DNA of 64,000 nucleotides from Colius striatus (lineage: Eukaryota; Chordata; Aves; Coliiformes; Coliidae). Within the stretch, counting starts at the first letter, position 1, and each line of letters begins with the position of its first letter. The notes beneath the pieces are model-generated. The model was not told where the DNA came from. It ran no database searches and was given only the letters and a program-made list of their open reading frames with translations. The stretch is taken from assembly GCF_028858725.1 (NCBI RefSeq), contig NC_084767.1, positions 32,890,895-32,954,894 on the forward strand, in the 5' to 3' direction. This document shows, in pieces, positions 1 to 13,300 of the stretch. Made by a program: the position numbers and the translations under genes.

Positions 1-3000
1 GAAAACAACATGAACATATGTAATATAATGTAATAATATAAAAAACACATAGTAAAGAAATTTCTTGTCAAGAGAATCGGTAATAACCTACATAACGAAA
101 AATCAACTCCACAATCAGCTTTTTTAAATATTGGAAAGTGACACTGAAATACTACATATTTCAAATCAGAAAGGCTTTTCCAATGTTCTATATTAATATA
201 GTTACAAAATCTGTTCCTCAATTTTCAGGGGTATTGAAAAATGGAAATCTTCCTCTCTGTCAGTCTGATCTCAGTTGGTACAGCCACAGACTTTCACTAC
301 TGCTTCCTAATAATTTTTTTTTTTAGTCCTGAAAATCTACTGTCATTTTAAGGGCTCTCATTACTCTTAGATTAGCTACTGTAAGTCACCTGTATTACAC
401 CTGATGCAGACTATAACAATGTATGAGGAAAAAAAGGAACAGTGACTGAACTTAAGGCTCTGTTACTGGATAGGTGGTTAGAACATTCACCTTTTCAGAG
501 TGCATGCAAAGAAATTGTCATCTGGAAAAAAAAAAAATATTTGTAATACCATTTTGGATGAAAGGAACAGCATATTTCAAGATAAAGGGCTTTTTACTTT
601 TTTTTTTCCACTGAAAAATTATGATCTTATTAAAAATTCTCCCATTTTCTACAATCAATTACCGTTAGTTAGGCATTAATCATTTGTAGTTTTCTTCCTA
701 TCCTACTGAAAGCAAGATGACTTAACTTTTATTGAAGGATTTTACCAGGGACCATAAGTTTGCAGATGATATTCCCTTTGAAATCCATATCACAATTCAA
801 AATTACTTAATTTTGGAAAAACTCAAAACACCGAATGCAAAGCCTAGGAATGAAGTTGTAATTATTGTATACAGTCTTTAAAACAAACTCGCAAGTGCTG
901 AAGCCAAGAAGAAATCTCTCAATTCCTGAGGCTCCTCTGTGTGCTTACACAGAAATTGCTCCCAAACACTATTTTTTTCTAGTAAAGGTCATCCCTAACT
1001 TATTGCTGTACCAGACATACATGTAAACCATCCACTCAACCTTGAGAATCTTGCTGTTTCATTCATTCCACACAGTCTTTAAGATCCACTGTAACCACTT
1101 ACACAAAGCCATGACATGACTAAGGTAGATGCAAGTAGAACAACTTTTTGCAGCAACCAGTTGCCAGATGGTTGCCTTTTAAAAATTCAACTAAAGGTAG
1201 CTACATTTTTCATGAGGACAGATTATTGTATTTTGAATGCTTTGTGACAAGGCTTAAACTATATTTCAACCCTCTCAATAAGATGGGATTTTTCACAGTA
1301 TAAATAAACTCTTAGGATATCAACACAGAAAGAGTGTTATGGATAAAACCAACAGTCCTTATTTTGGGTAAACCCAGAAGAGTTTAGTTGTAAGCTTCCA
1401 AGTTGGAAGTCAGTCAACAGTTGCCATTGCAGACTTTATTCAGAAGTCACTAGGTTGAATCAATGAAACCAAAGATCCCACACATCAGAATAAAGACAAA
1501 CCAAAACCAATCAAGAACTACAAGCATATTTCAAGTGCACCAAAGCACCTGACCCAGGAGAGCAAAGACTGTAAGATTCCTGGACTCAAGAGCTGGTTAA
1601 GAAGCTGCCTCAATTGTTACAATATCCCATTACAAAGTGGATATAAGCTATAAAACTCCATTTCCAGTGACTCAAATTGCAAAGGTTCTGGGAATCAGTA
1701 CTACAGAAGATTCCTAAAACTACACTGATTCACCAAACTGTTACAGTCACAGTAACTACCACTGAAAGAGCTTCTGTCATGTGAAGCTTGATACAATTTT
1801 TAAACTTTCAAAAAGTTAAAGACAGTCAAACAGACCCATTAATGCAAAGTAACTATGCTTCCATGGAAGGCTTCCAAGATTCCTCTACTCTTTTTATTCT
1901 GATGAAACGGAAAAATGATACAAAGATAGCAAAAGAGTAGGGCACCGACAGGAGTCTGAGTCCTTCTATCAGTGTAGGATGAGAAGCAACAACAGTTTCA
2001 CACAGCAGTTTCACCAAAAAGTGAGATAAGTCTTGCTGTCTGCCCACACTTCAGGACTGCTCCTGTCGCTCACTCATGATGCACTTTGTCCCTTGTTGTC
2101 AGTGTCACGGGAGGTTTCAAAATATTTGCACAGGAGGTATTTTTATTGTCTTACTTTACATAACTTACTGAATGTAGAGTTATCATCTGATATTTAGAAA
2201 TAGATGTCCCTCTGTTGGACTCCATGTTGAGCTGCTTTCTATTAACATTGTTGATATTCAAGGCAGGCTCTGTCTACAAAATTGGTGTAAAAAAAAAGTG
2301 TTGGCAGTCCTTTTTGACAAAAGCTCTTGCTAGAATTACAAAGACAGCACTTTGGTTTTGAAACATCTGTGATAAGCCAATTTAAACAAAGTCAATTTAC
2401 AAGAATGCCTTCTCTTCTCCAAAGCCAAATATGACCTCCATAAGTAATTTCATAAAATAATAATCTAAACTTTGCCTCCTCTAGTATCTTAAAAGATCAC
2501 AAATGGGAGATAGCACTTGACAGTAGTATGTTCTTTTTTCAAGTCATCTGAGCTTCCTGTTTATTAAAATCACAAAACATACGGAAAAATTGCGAAAACA
2601 GTGTAGGTACCCAGAGGATTTTGCTTTTTGCACAATATCAAAATAAAAAGCAAAAAATATGTCAATTTGCCTGAATTTTAATTTAAGAATTTAATTTTTA
2701 ATGGATACTGAAACTCAAAAAAGATAAGCTAGTGAATCTGCAATTCAGAGAGTCGGCTATTTATCTATAGCAAACGTTTCCTTAAAGACACTTCTCTAAG
2801 CCTATAGGATAAGGGCTAGTATGTTAAAAGTAAAAGGAATTAATTCTGCTTTAATGCTATGTTAGCTTCAAAAAGCTCCAAAAGCAGCAGTATTATTTAA
2901 TATTTTATGCATTCAAGGACTTCCTAAGAAGGACTATAACATTTTTAAGCAGTACCAGAGTTATGATAGATGACTCCTGCTCCATCACATGACTTAGAAG

Positions 3001-6000
3001 TTGCTGAATATTCTGAAAGGAGAACACCTCTCACTTTCGAGCCTGTCAGGCCACCACTGGGACAAAAACATGGCTGGTGGTGCATTTCTGAGAACATTAT
3101 TAGTTCAAAATATTTTGCCTGATGAGCTTACTTAGAATAAATTCATTAATACAAGCTGCACAGCCTTTAAAGATCCATCCTGTTGATCATGTTAAAGAGC
3201 AGTGAGCATCAGAAATACAAATAGCTTAAAACTCTACCGATTACTTAAATTATTGCTATTTATAAATATTTTGCTAGGATCCAAACTGATTCATCTAACC
3301 AGAATAAGAAGGGATAACTCTCAGTTCCTCTGACAGAGTCAAAACTTGAAATATTTAGACCAAATATGTTTCCCACTTGGGGTCATAACCACACATTTGC
3401 ACCTTACAAAGGTATTTAAGAGCACCACTTAGAAAACAATAAAACCCCAGCCTTATTAGCAGCAGTTAAAGATCAGTCAACACTGATAGAATGTTTTTAA
3501 CAAATGACAGACATTAGAAAGACACATGGGAGTAACTTACAAACATAAGCTGAATTAGTCAGATTTTTCAAGAACCTCATGTCAGTCATCCGAACAGCTA
3601 AAAAACCCCATAACATTAATCATCTCAAATTGCAACACTTTTCAACATCGCAGTTCCTCTTTGAATTTTTTTAGGCTTACTTCCTTTGTTTTATGGCTCA
3701 AGACAAATATTTTTCATATTCCCAAGGACTATTACTTTAACTAAAACAAATTAATGACATTTAGTTCTTTTCTCTGTAGAAAAAAATTGATTAAAATTGT
3801 TTTATCTGTAATTTATTTAAAGATACTAAGAAAGAAGCAATATCCCATTCTGAAGGCTTTTTTTATTTGGCAGCTTAAGTTTTTTTTCTTTTGCAATTTT
3901 TTTTTCCTACGAAGGAATAATTTTCTGAATGTAAACAGGGACAGTTTTGTTAAACACGTTAATAAGCACAAAAGCTGGCGTTTTTTGCAATAATATTTAA
4001 CTTACTGTTCTAAAAAGTTACAGATGATAACAATAGTTTGCTTTAATGACTGCAGATGCATAGTTGAATGATAAAAGTTCATCAATTCAGTTTTCCAAAA
4101 CCCTTATTTGCAGTACCTATCAAAAATACAGACAAATAAAAGATACAATTCAAACAGTAGATAGACACCAATTTTAATTAAACTTTTAGTTATCAACCCA
4201 GAATTTTACCAAACTACAGAAACTTATTTATTATTGCTGTACTACAAGTAGTTTCAAGAGAAAGATTGTGATCTATAAAACTGCTATCAGTTCTCTTGAG
4301 TGAGATCTAAAAATTTATTAAGCTTTTATCTATACACAACCACAGTATCTCATTCATCAAGGTTACAGTATCTAGATATGTATCTGCAATACAGTATCAG
4401 ATAACAGTCATGTGATCAATTAAAAACATGCATTCTAGATTGAAAATGGATTATTATGAAGAATATTATTTACCTTTCATGTACATGTTTACATAGACTG
4501 TGGCTACAGTGACATACGTAGATGGCCTTGTGTCACCCTCAAAATCACAGTCTCAATACTCTGAGTAAAAAATTAATTTACCTAAAGTCTAAGAAAGCCT
4601 TACAAGACCTACACTTTCCCATTATATCCTTGCTATATCATTAAAACATTGTTAAAATGAGTGCTATATATTACTGTTCTGCTTTCCACATTCCTATTTG
4701 TATTTCCCACTTAACAGTTTATAGAGATTTGCATACAGGACTGCATACATCAACTGAGATACTGGCATTACATTTTGGATCCTTGAAATACTTATTTAAG
4801 CTGTGTATTTTTTACTTAGAAACCAAATCTTCATGCCAGGTAAACTGAAAACACGTACTACTTCAATATTACAAAGCCACAAACCTATCTTACTCTAATT
4901 TTTACTGTAAAAGCCTATTTTACAACCATATAACTTCTCTCATTTTAGAACTATGTCAAACAAAACCATTTTGAGAGTCACGTGTTCTGCTAGCTTCTTC
5001 TCAGTTACTGTTGCGATGCAGTTTACACATTGACAACATCACTGAAAAATTAATTTCAGAACACAAAGAATTGCCAGTTTCAGGAAAATGTAAATAGTTT
5101 TTCAGGGATGATGAAAGGACTTCTGATGCTTAAGATCAGAAGTAGCAGGAACCAAAATGTGAATTAGAGAATTCTACTTGATGCAAGAAAAACAGTCCTT
5201 GATCAAACACAAAAACACAGGAGTGCAATAACTTTATGACTGTGTACAGATCTTCATCCAGTGCTATCCAATAGATAATGATGGAACTAATATGTTGTCA
5301 TGTAACACAAAATAGACAATTGTTGCTATAAATACTGTATCAGCTAGCTCAGAAAACAAAAAGATCCCAGTAGGATTCTCTAAAGTCCAGAGTCTGGAAG
5401 TCAGAGTATTAGTTTCCTAATATGTGAATGTGACAAGCAGTGCAATGACAAAGATGACTGCCATCAACTACTCAATGTCCACAGAACATCTGATGTGTTC
5501 CATCCTAGCATGTATGTAAAGCCTTACAGTTACCAATGGGTAACTACACAACACCAAAGAGGTTGCCCTTCCTTCAACTCCCCAAATCAGTGAGAGATCA
5601 GGATTTTAGTACCTGCAGTTAACTAAATGATCTCTGTAAAGAAGTACAGGAATGTCCATACTACAGAAATGTTAAGTGACAGGAAAAGAATACTGTGTAG
5701 TTTGAGAGATTAAAAAAGTAATGAATGCTAAAGTTGTACGCAGTACTTGAGGAAACCGAATTCTTTATCAGCCTGTATCACTTGTATATCCCTGTAATAG
5801 AACTACAGAAGTCAGCATCGTGCCTCAATTGTGTCTAGGGAAGGATTCAGCTACTGGAAGCCTAATGGTTCAGTTACTACTGGATAGATGTTATGCCATC
5901 ATTCTTGGCAAGCATCTTGAAGAAAGATGAGCTACTGCATCAACTAAGAGCCCACAGTATTTTGACAGCAACCTGTGGCTCCTGGAAGAAGTCAACATTC

Positions 6001-9000
6001 AAAGCTTTGTCTTGGTCTCTTCTAGGTCTCTCAAAATCAAAATGAAGCCTTTTTAAGAAGTGGTGATACAATCCTAACCATCAGGACCTCCAGACTTCTT
6101 ACAGGACCCATAGTTCAACACTGTAGGTATGCTTCTGCATCTGACACTGAATATCCTTTAAGTGATCAAGTTTACACATAAATAAAAGCAAAGGAAGAGT
6201 TCTTTGAAACAAAGGCCACAGATCAACTCATTATCAACAATTTAGTATCTGTAAGAATGCAAAATAAACTCAGTTTTTGTGAATATCTGGACTAGAGCCA
6301 AATCTGATGACATGTAAATGACTTTATAGTATTTGTACACTTTCAGGCAGCTAGTTCAAAAGTCTTCCCTGAAGTTGAAGACAGTACTTGTAAAACATAC
6401 TTCTTGAATCTCTAAAGTACTTTAAAAACAGGGAACTGACATTTGGTAAACAAATTGTGAATTCCAAAAGTAAGGACTTTGGACTAAATCTTCTAAATCC
6501 TGGGTCAAATATTTATTTGTTTCATGAAACAAGAACTAAGGCTCTACCATAACACACATCCTTTCTTTGTCAACTTCAGAGACAGCACTTCATTAAAAGA
6601 ATATTTACTATGTAAAAATTCTTCCATGGAAATTAATTATTGTTATGATGTGCCAAGACTTCTGTAATATTTACACTAATGAATTCTAAGTCTGAAACTC
6701 AAATAAAAGTGGACATATGTTTAGTGATACAGATTGTCTCAGAAACAGGGCAATTTACAACCAAGGAGTATTTTTCCACTCAAAAGTAGACTGGAATCCC
6801 CAAGTATCCAACAAATTGTATATAATTCATACTTACTGGTAAAACAATACCCACAGCTGCTATCCTAACAAGTTTTTAAAAACAGGAACATTTTAGTTAT
6901 ATTTGTGGAGTTTTTTCTACTTTGCAAACAGTGGAAGGTCACTTGAGGAAACTTGCAACAAAGACATAGCACATGGCAACTCCTTTCGCAACAATTTCAA
7001 AACAGCATAAGGACAGAACCGGGCTCCACTTCTACTCCTGCACAATATTGGAGAATGCTACTGACTGCTAGAATTATCTTTAAATATATTTACATAGTAC
7101 ACATGGATTATTTACTGTCTGCTATGCCCACTCTAAGACCCCTGAATAATTTGAAGAAAAAAAAATAAAAAAAGAAAACCTTCAAACTACTACAGAGCAG
7201 GTAGAAACTGAAAAGCTCAAGGATACTTTCCACACGTAACTTGCACTCTTAAATACAGAAGCTGCATTGGAATCTTTGAGGAATCTGACTTCTATAAAAC
7301 ATAGGAAGCCTAGATGGGTGAGAGGAGAACCAAGGAAAAAAGTTCTCCCTGCACTTGAGGACAAAGTAGTACTTCATCTCAACTTGTAATACTGGCCAAG
7401 TTGCCAAGTTTTACGCAGAGAACAAAAAAAGTCAAAGCACCAAAGAGAAGTTTTCAATGGTCTTGTCATGGTATTACATACTTACTTTTTTATAGCTAAA
7501 AACATATAATAAAATCAAATTTACTCTAATCATGTGCAAGAAAAATATTAGCCTCAAGGGGATAATAATTACCAAACTAGAAGTCCAAATTTTATTTTAA
7601 GCATTATTCCCAAGCGCTAAAATGACACTTAAGAAAAACCACTTAAAGTAGAGAAAATTGATTGCAAAAGAACTGAAAGCAGACAAACTCTTTTGGAGTA
7701 GAAACAAAATTCATATAAATAACTGGATATTATCCACCAGACATAAATGCTGTCAGCATGTGGGAATATGGCTTTTACTTTGTAACTAATGGATCTTTAA
7801 AGTTTATGTAACCCACAAGGTTAATATTAAATTTTTCCCCTTAATAAACGTATGCTGTTTTTCAATCTATGTTAGAAACCAGAGTTTATACAGTAGGCAG
7901 TGTATCAAAATCGCCACTTTGTTCTGTAATAGGAAAAGAAATTCAAGATAAAAATCATAGCTTTATCTGTTTCTACCTGTCTGAACTACAAATTTTATTA
8001 CTTTAAGAAAAGGACTGGTATTTTATCTCAGATCGTTTCAGGCAAATGTTACAAGTTATGAAATACATATCCTCCATGTGATAGGTACATTGACAAAGCA
8101 GATAGCTGAAAAAAAAATCTTTTTTACAGAATCTGTAGAAGGTGGTAAAGGATTTTATCTTTCATTGTTTCTAGAATAAAACAGGAACTTTGCATATATT
8201 GAGGTTTCACTCGACGAATGGTGTGAAAAACTTCTTGCAGAATGTGACCCCGATTCCAAAAGACGAAAAAATGCTGTGTTGTTTCTTCTTTTTCAAAGTG
8301 TGTCCCAATTACTAGGTTAATAATGCTTCAGTGAAAAGTTACAGTCCATTTTGAAATGGTGTCAGCTAGACAAACTTATTCTGAAAAGGAAAAAAGTTTT
8401 CCATTACGTAAAATAGGTGAAGTAAATAGTAGCAAGAAATATCTTCATTTATTTACAAGTATGGAATCTTACAGTGACTTCAGAATTAACTTACTTTAAA
8501 ACAAGTGTTGTTCATTGATCATATAACCTTAGTAAAGGATGTAAAATTATCAAAGCAATGGCATCTTCTAATTGGATAAACAAGATTTATTTTTATATAA
8601 CAGTTTTGCACTGTAATACATCAAGTTTCATATTCTCTGTGACATCGATTAGAGGAATGCATGACTATGGGAAATTATCATAATGCTTACAAAGTTTTTT
8701 TAATAGCTAAAACTCAGATTTACAAAACTTGAGCTGAGTAATGACTGCCATCCTATTTATAAAGTAAAACAGGCAACGGACTATGATTAAGGAATTTTTT
8801 AGTGTCACTAGCTGCTGACAATAGAATGGCAAGATCTGGAAAACAGGGCTACCATTCTAGGTGTGGGCAAGGACAGTTTTAAGAATATCTGTACTTCTTG
8901 GTTTCTTCTTAACATCAAGTTCTCTCACAGTCTCTTTCCATCTCAGCATGTATGTATTCTACCTGTGGGACTCCCATTTGTCTTATTCTCTTTACTTAAC

Positions 9001-10112
9001 CAATCCAATCCTAACTTTCCATTACTACTATTCCATATGACAGACCCAAACCATCTTTTTCTAACCTTACCTTCCTAGCTCAGGCCTTTCCAGCACTTTT
9101 TTTTTGTTTGTTTTGTTTAACTTGCTCATCTTTTTAGCCTCCCGCCTGGCTCTGCCACTTTCCTAATAAAACCAGCTGTAGTTCCTACTCCTCATCAGCA
9201 TATTTACTACACTTTAGTCTCAAGATTTCTTTTTTTTTTCCATCTAGTATCTCTACATTACTTTGTGCGTTGCTCTCCTAAATCTCTAGGCTCCCATGGC
9301 CATCTAATGCCAGTCTCCCTGCCCACTTTAGCTTTCATTAAATCAAAGCAGACTTCAGTGCCAATCTATTACTCCTACTCTTCTAGTTTTGATTCGTCTT
9401 AGAATATGGAGGACACACATTTTTCTTCTGTACTGCCTGGTCCCAACAGATCTATGCCTAGTTTATGATAACTATGTTTAGTTCTCATGAAGAGAACTAT
9501 GTCTAATTTCACACTGGCAAGCTTCTAATATTTTTTAAGAGCCACACCTGGGGATAAATTACAGACACATACAGAGACAAGAAGTCACACCTTCACAAAT
9601 AGTGAGCCTGCTATTTCAGTCACCAGGCTGTTTAAAGGCTATCAAATAAGACTTGGACACAGATTTCAGTATGTGCAAAATATGTATTCTTCCCTAGCTT
9701 GATTTTCACATTCTTTTTTAAAGAAGTGTATACAACTAAAAGCAGCACCTTTTTCACAATTAAAGCATAGTTGAGCATCTGCCAGAGTGTAACTCCATGA
9801 ATACAAACCACTGGAAGTCAAATAAAATAGGGAGAAAAGAAGAAGTTGAGTTGTTATTAATGGGATTAAAACAGCTTTCAGAAAGAAAAATCGTATCTTG
9901 AAATACTGAAAATCTCCCTCCATGTTGAAAGAAAATAATCCACACACAGGGAGAACTCAAACAGATAAACTAGAAAAAAAAAAGAATGGAATATATACAT
10001 TATCATCCCAGGAATGAATGACATTACATGAAAGAATTGTTAGGATATTTACAAACATGCATGAGGCAGCTAAGTGATATTGCAGACTACGCCAAATTCT
10101 ATCTGAGCAAGT
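1..10112. other. AT-rich intergenic DNA downstream of BOLL
   Basis: No exon, RNA gene or recognisable repeat could be supported here. The open frames are short, rich in Phe/Leu/Lys and lack splice-consistent homology. Poly(T) and poly(A) runs are scattered. In mammals MARS2 and RFTN2 lie on this side of BOLL, but I saw no part of either. A 48-codon protein-like open stretch near 8174-8317 is discussed separately and is not called a gene. Confidence 0.6.
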
Positions 10113-10118
10113 TTTATT
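10113..10118 (-). terminator. BOLL: Candidate BOLL polyadenylation signal
   Basis: AATAAA on the minus strand about 160 nt past the BOLL stop codon. It is the nearest canonical hexamer. Other copies occur further downstream in this AT-rich DNA, so the main poly(A) site is not certain. Confidence 0.4.
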
Positions 10119-10278
10119 ATTTAACTGATTTGTAAATAGCAAGCATTGCAGTGAAACAACTCACCCCAAGATCAACATCAGGCAGCTGCTAGCTGTTATG
10201 TAGACAATGAATCTCAGCTACATGGGAAGGAGTAGACAAGAAAAATCAGCACAGATAGACTAGAACTGCCCAAACTGC

Positions 10279-10302
10279 TTAATAGTGAACACTCCATAGT
10301 GT
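10279..10302 (-). CDS. BOLL: BOLL terminal coding exon 11 with stop
   Basis: After the acceptor TTCTTTACAG the frame reads T-L-W-S-V-H-Y-stop (TAA at 10279-10281), matching the conserved C-terminus TVWSIHY of mammalian BOLL. Phase 0 agrees with exon 10. The exon continues as 3' UTR to lower coordinates. A very small extra exon for the eight residues present in mammals could lie in the 4.5-kb intron, but I did not find one. Confidence 0.85.
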   Translation of the reverse strand, partial: TLWSVHY

Positions 10303-13300
10303 CTGTAAAGAAAAGAAAGAGAGTATACAGATCAGAGAAAACAAAAGAAAAAAACCACTAAACTGGAATGAGAACAAATTATTAGAATAAAAAGAGGAGA
10401 TCAGAAAGAGAATAGAATGAATGCAAGAAAAAGCAGGTCATCTGCACATTTCAATGTTAACATAAAATTAACAAATGCTTTAGGTGGAGTTTAAAATATC
10501 CCTTTTGTAGGCAAGACCTTGCTACAGCTGGTGACAAGCCTCTTGTTAATCATACGATAAAAATCCCAAAAGTTTCAGTTTATATTTCTGAGACTAACTT
10601 CAAACAAAAGGCTTAGTCTCTCAATTTCACTCTAAGCGTAAATGAAAAAAAATACTTACCTATACAGAAAGTGTTGTAATGTTTATGGTTTGTGTTTTTA
10701 CCTGCAGGGGGGTTGGACTAGATGATCTCTAAAGGTCCCTTCCAAAATCCTACCATTCTATGATTGACTACCACGCAATAGCACAGTACTGCTATGACTG
10801 TATTTTTCCCAAAATGCTTACACCAAGACTTCTTAATAACGATAATGTCTGTAACACACACACCTGCATATATATGTATGCATATATATACAAACATGTA
10901 TAAACACACGTATCTTTGTGCATTATACACGAACAGTACACAATTTTTTACTTTTTTTGCTCTTAACTGCATAGAAACAATGGACTGCTCCAAGTTCAGT
11001 TAAACTTACAGAACATTCACTACCAAAAATCCAAGGTGTCAGCAACATGTAGCATTGCATGAACTGTATTACAACTGAATACCCTGAACTCTGCTTTGAC
11101 ACAGGGGGATCCTCCGCTGTCTTTTCAGTTAGAGGCAATATAATTAATTACTGCTAGTACACTGTAGACTGGAAATGCTCGGGGAAAAAAAAACCAAACC
11201 ACCAAACCTTCTAAAAAGCATTTTAAATATTAAATAGAAAGTTAAATTCTAAAGCTATCAAAAAAGATTGTACAGAATAGAGATCAAAACAATAACAGAA
11301 AACAAACACAAACAAAACTGAAAACCAGGATATAGTTTTATAATTGACAGGTTCTTCTTGATAGACAACTCAGTTAATTGGGTTTTCTAGAAAAGTAAAA
11401 ACACTTACTACGTTTGTAACTCTCCTGTAACATTTCCTGAAGAATAAGCTTAAGAGAAGCTCAGTACTCCAATCCAGTGTTATAGCACTTTGAAGTTTCA
11501 AGAACTGGATTACAGAAGGCTGACAGGCTTTGTCAGCTACAGCTGTACAGCAGTGAAGACTTTAGACACTGTAAGACTGGCTTTTTTTCCCCCTCTCCTG
11601 AAGCTAAATGTTCAAGCTCATAGAAAAGAGAACCACCCCTTGCCCTCCTCAGGGACCTAAAAAGTCCCTTACATGAAAAGGCACTGTATGATCCCATACT
11701 GTTAAGGTCAGCCAAAATATTCTGTTGAATATGGACAATGGGAATAGCCAAACCTGAGAGCTAGAACCATGCCTACTCCCCAACAGGTATACTACTTCTG
11801 GTAAAGATGACGATAATAAAAACAATCCAAAAGCATTACAGAAAACAAACCCCACCTACCCACTCACCCACCTTTTACACCTGTGATCAGTTTATGTAGA
11901 CCACAACTGTGCTGCTTAGCTCCCCAGGCTTCACAGGTCTCCCTCATACATACACTCAAAATCCAATATTTACTAGGCAGTACCTCAGAACTCAACATCT
12001 AGCAAACCAAAAATTTAACTTCAAGTCTGAAACCAGGGAATATGAATTCCATTTTCCCTCATGTTTCTGCAGACTATACAGATCTTATTACCAAACACAA
12101 TCTACTGCATGTCCTCTACAAGTATGCAAACATTAATTTCCATATTAGAAGAATATTTGTGATCTGAAACACTGTAGAAGATCCAGCAGAGATTAAAAAA
12201 TTCACAGTACCCAAGAAAAAACAAGTGGCACCCAGCAGCCCTTGAGAATAAATGCCAATTGTATTTGTATAGATGTGAAGATGAAATCACCTCCACACAA
12301 TCATGAATAAAACATGCTATAATCTCAAAAAGAAAACACCTTAAATGCAAAAGACCATTAGCAAACATGACCAAGGGGAGGGGATTAGTCTTTGATTCAA
12401 ATCTGAGCTGAAATATCAAATTTTACCTAAATGAAACTGTAGTTGGAAGATGGCTATTTTTAAAATTTTAATTTAAGACTATTACAAATTTTCTAATAAA
12501 AGGTCCATCAGCAACATGCTATTTAAGTAGCAGAATAGCGAGTATAAGAAATAAACTTGAGAATTGCCAGAACTGAAGCTTCCTTTGTAAACTACATGCT
12601 ACATGGTTTACATGTTTAATAAATTGAGCAGTGGAAACACTGTCTGAGAAATTAGCATTTTTCTTCAATAAAGACTTCATCCATTTTGTTTGCGCATCCT
12701 TGTGACTTCACGAAAATATTGTAACACACACTCTGTTTTGAGCTGCATATCTGGATACTGACTGTAACCAGCCTGCTCTCTCCATATCTTAGTATAAAGC
12801 ATGTTTACTTCTAATGCAAACCCTAATGCAGCGAAGGCAATAGCAGGCTACCTCGAAGGTAAAGTCATTACTTTATGCATCTGCTCTGTGTTACGTGGCC
12901 ACTACCCTGGCTATTTTCAAGCAGCAGATATATTTATTGTGCTATTTTTAACAAACCTATAGTCAGAGGTAGTATTTTCATGCAGCTGAGGAGCAGGTAA
13001 TGACATAACCACGTGCTTAACACATACCAGTCTGCTGTCAACATTTGCTCTTTAAAAGTATTTTTCAATCATTGTAATAATAAGCAAGAAATACAGTGAA
13101 GGAATGGAAACAACTAACAATTTCATGCTCAATTTCACCAAGTTTAACTCTGTGCTGCTACCAAGTCTTACTTCCTCTAGCCCATCCCAAACTTCTTGTA
13201 TAGATACAAGAGTTTGTGCAGTTGCTTTGACCAACTGGTCTGACAAACTGACGCAAGCTGAAAGTGGTTCATTTTGGACAGCATCTTTAACTACATCATT

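Noticed and set aside
1-10278. Search for MARS2 or RFTN2, expected neighbours of BOLL
   Set aside because: No coding similarity found on either strand. The neighbour presumably lies beyond the window.
10851-10920. CA/TA-rich stretch
   Set aside because: Irregular low-complexity DNA, too interrupted to call a clean microsatellite.
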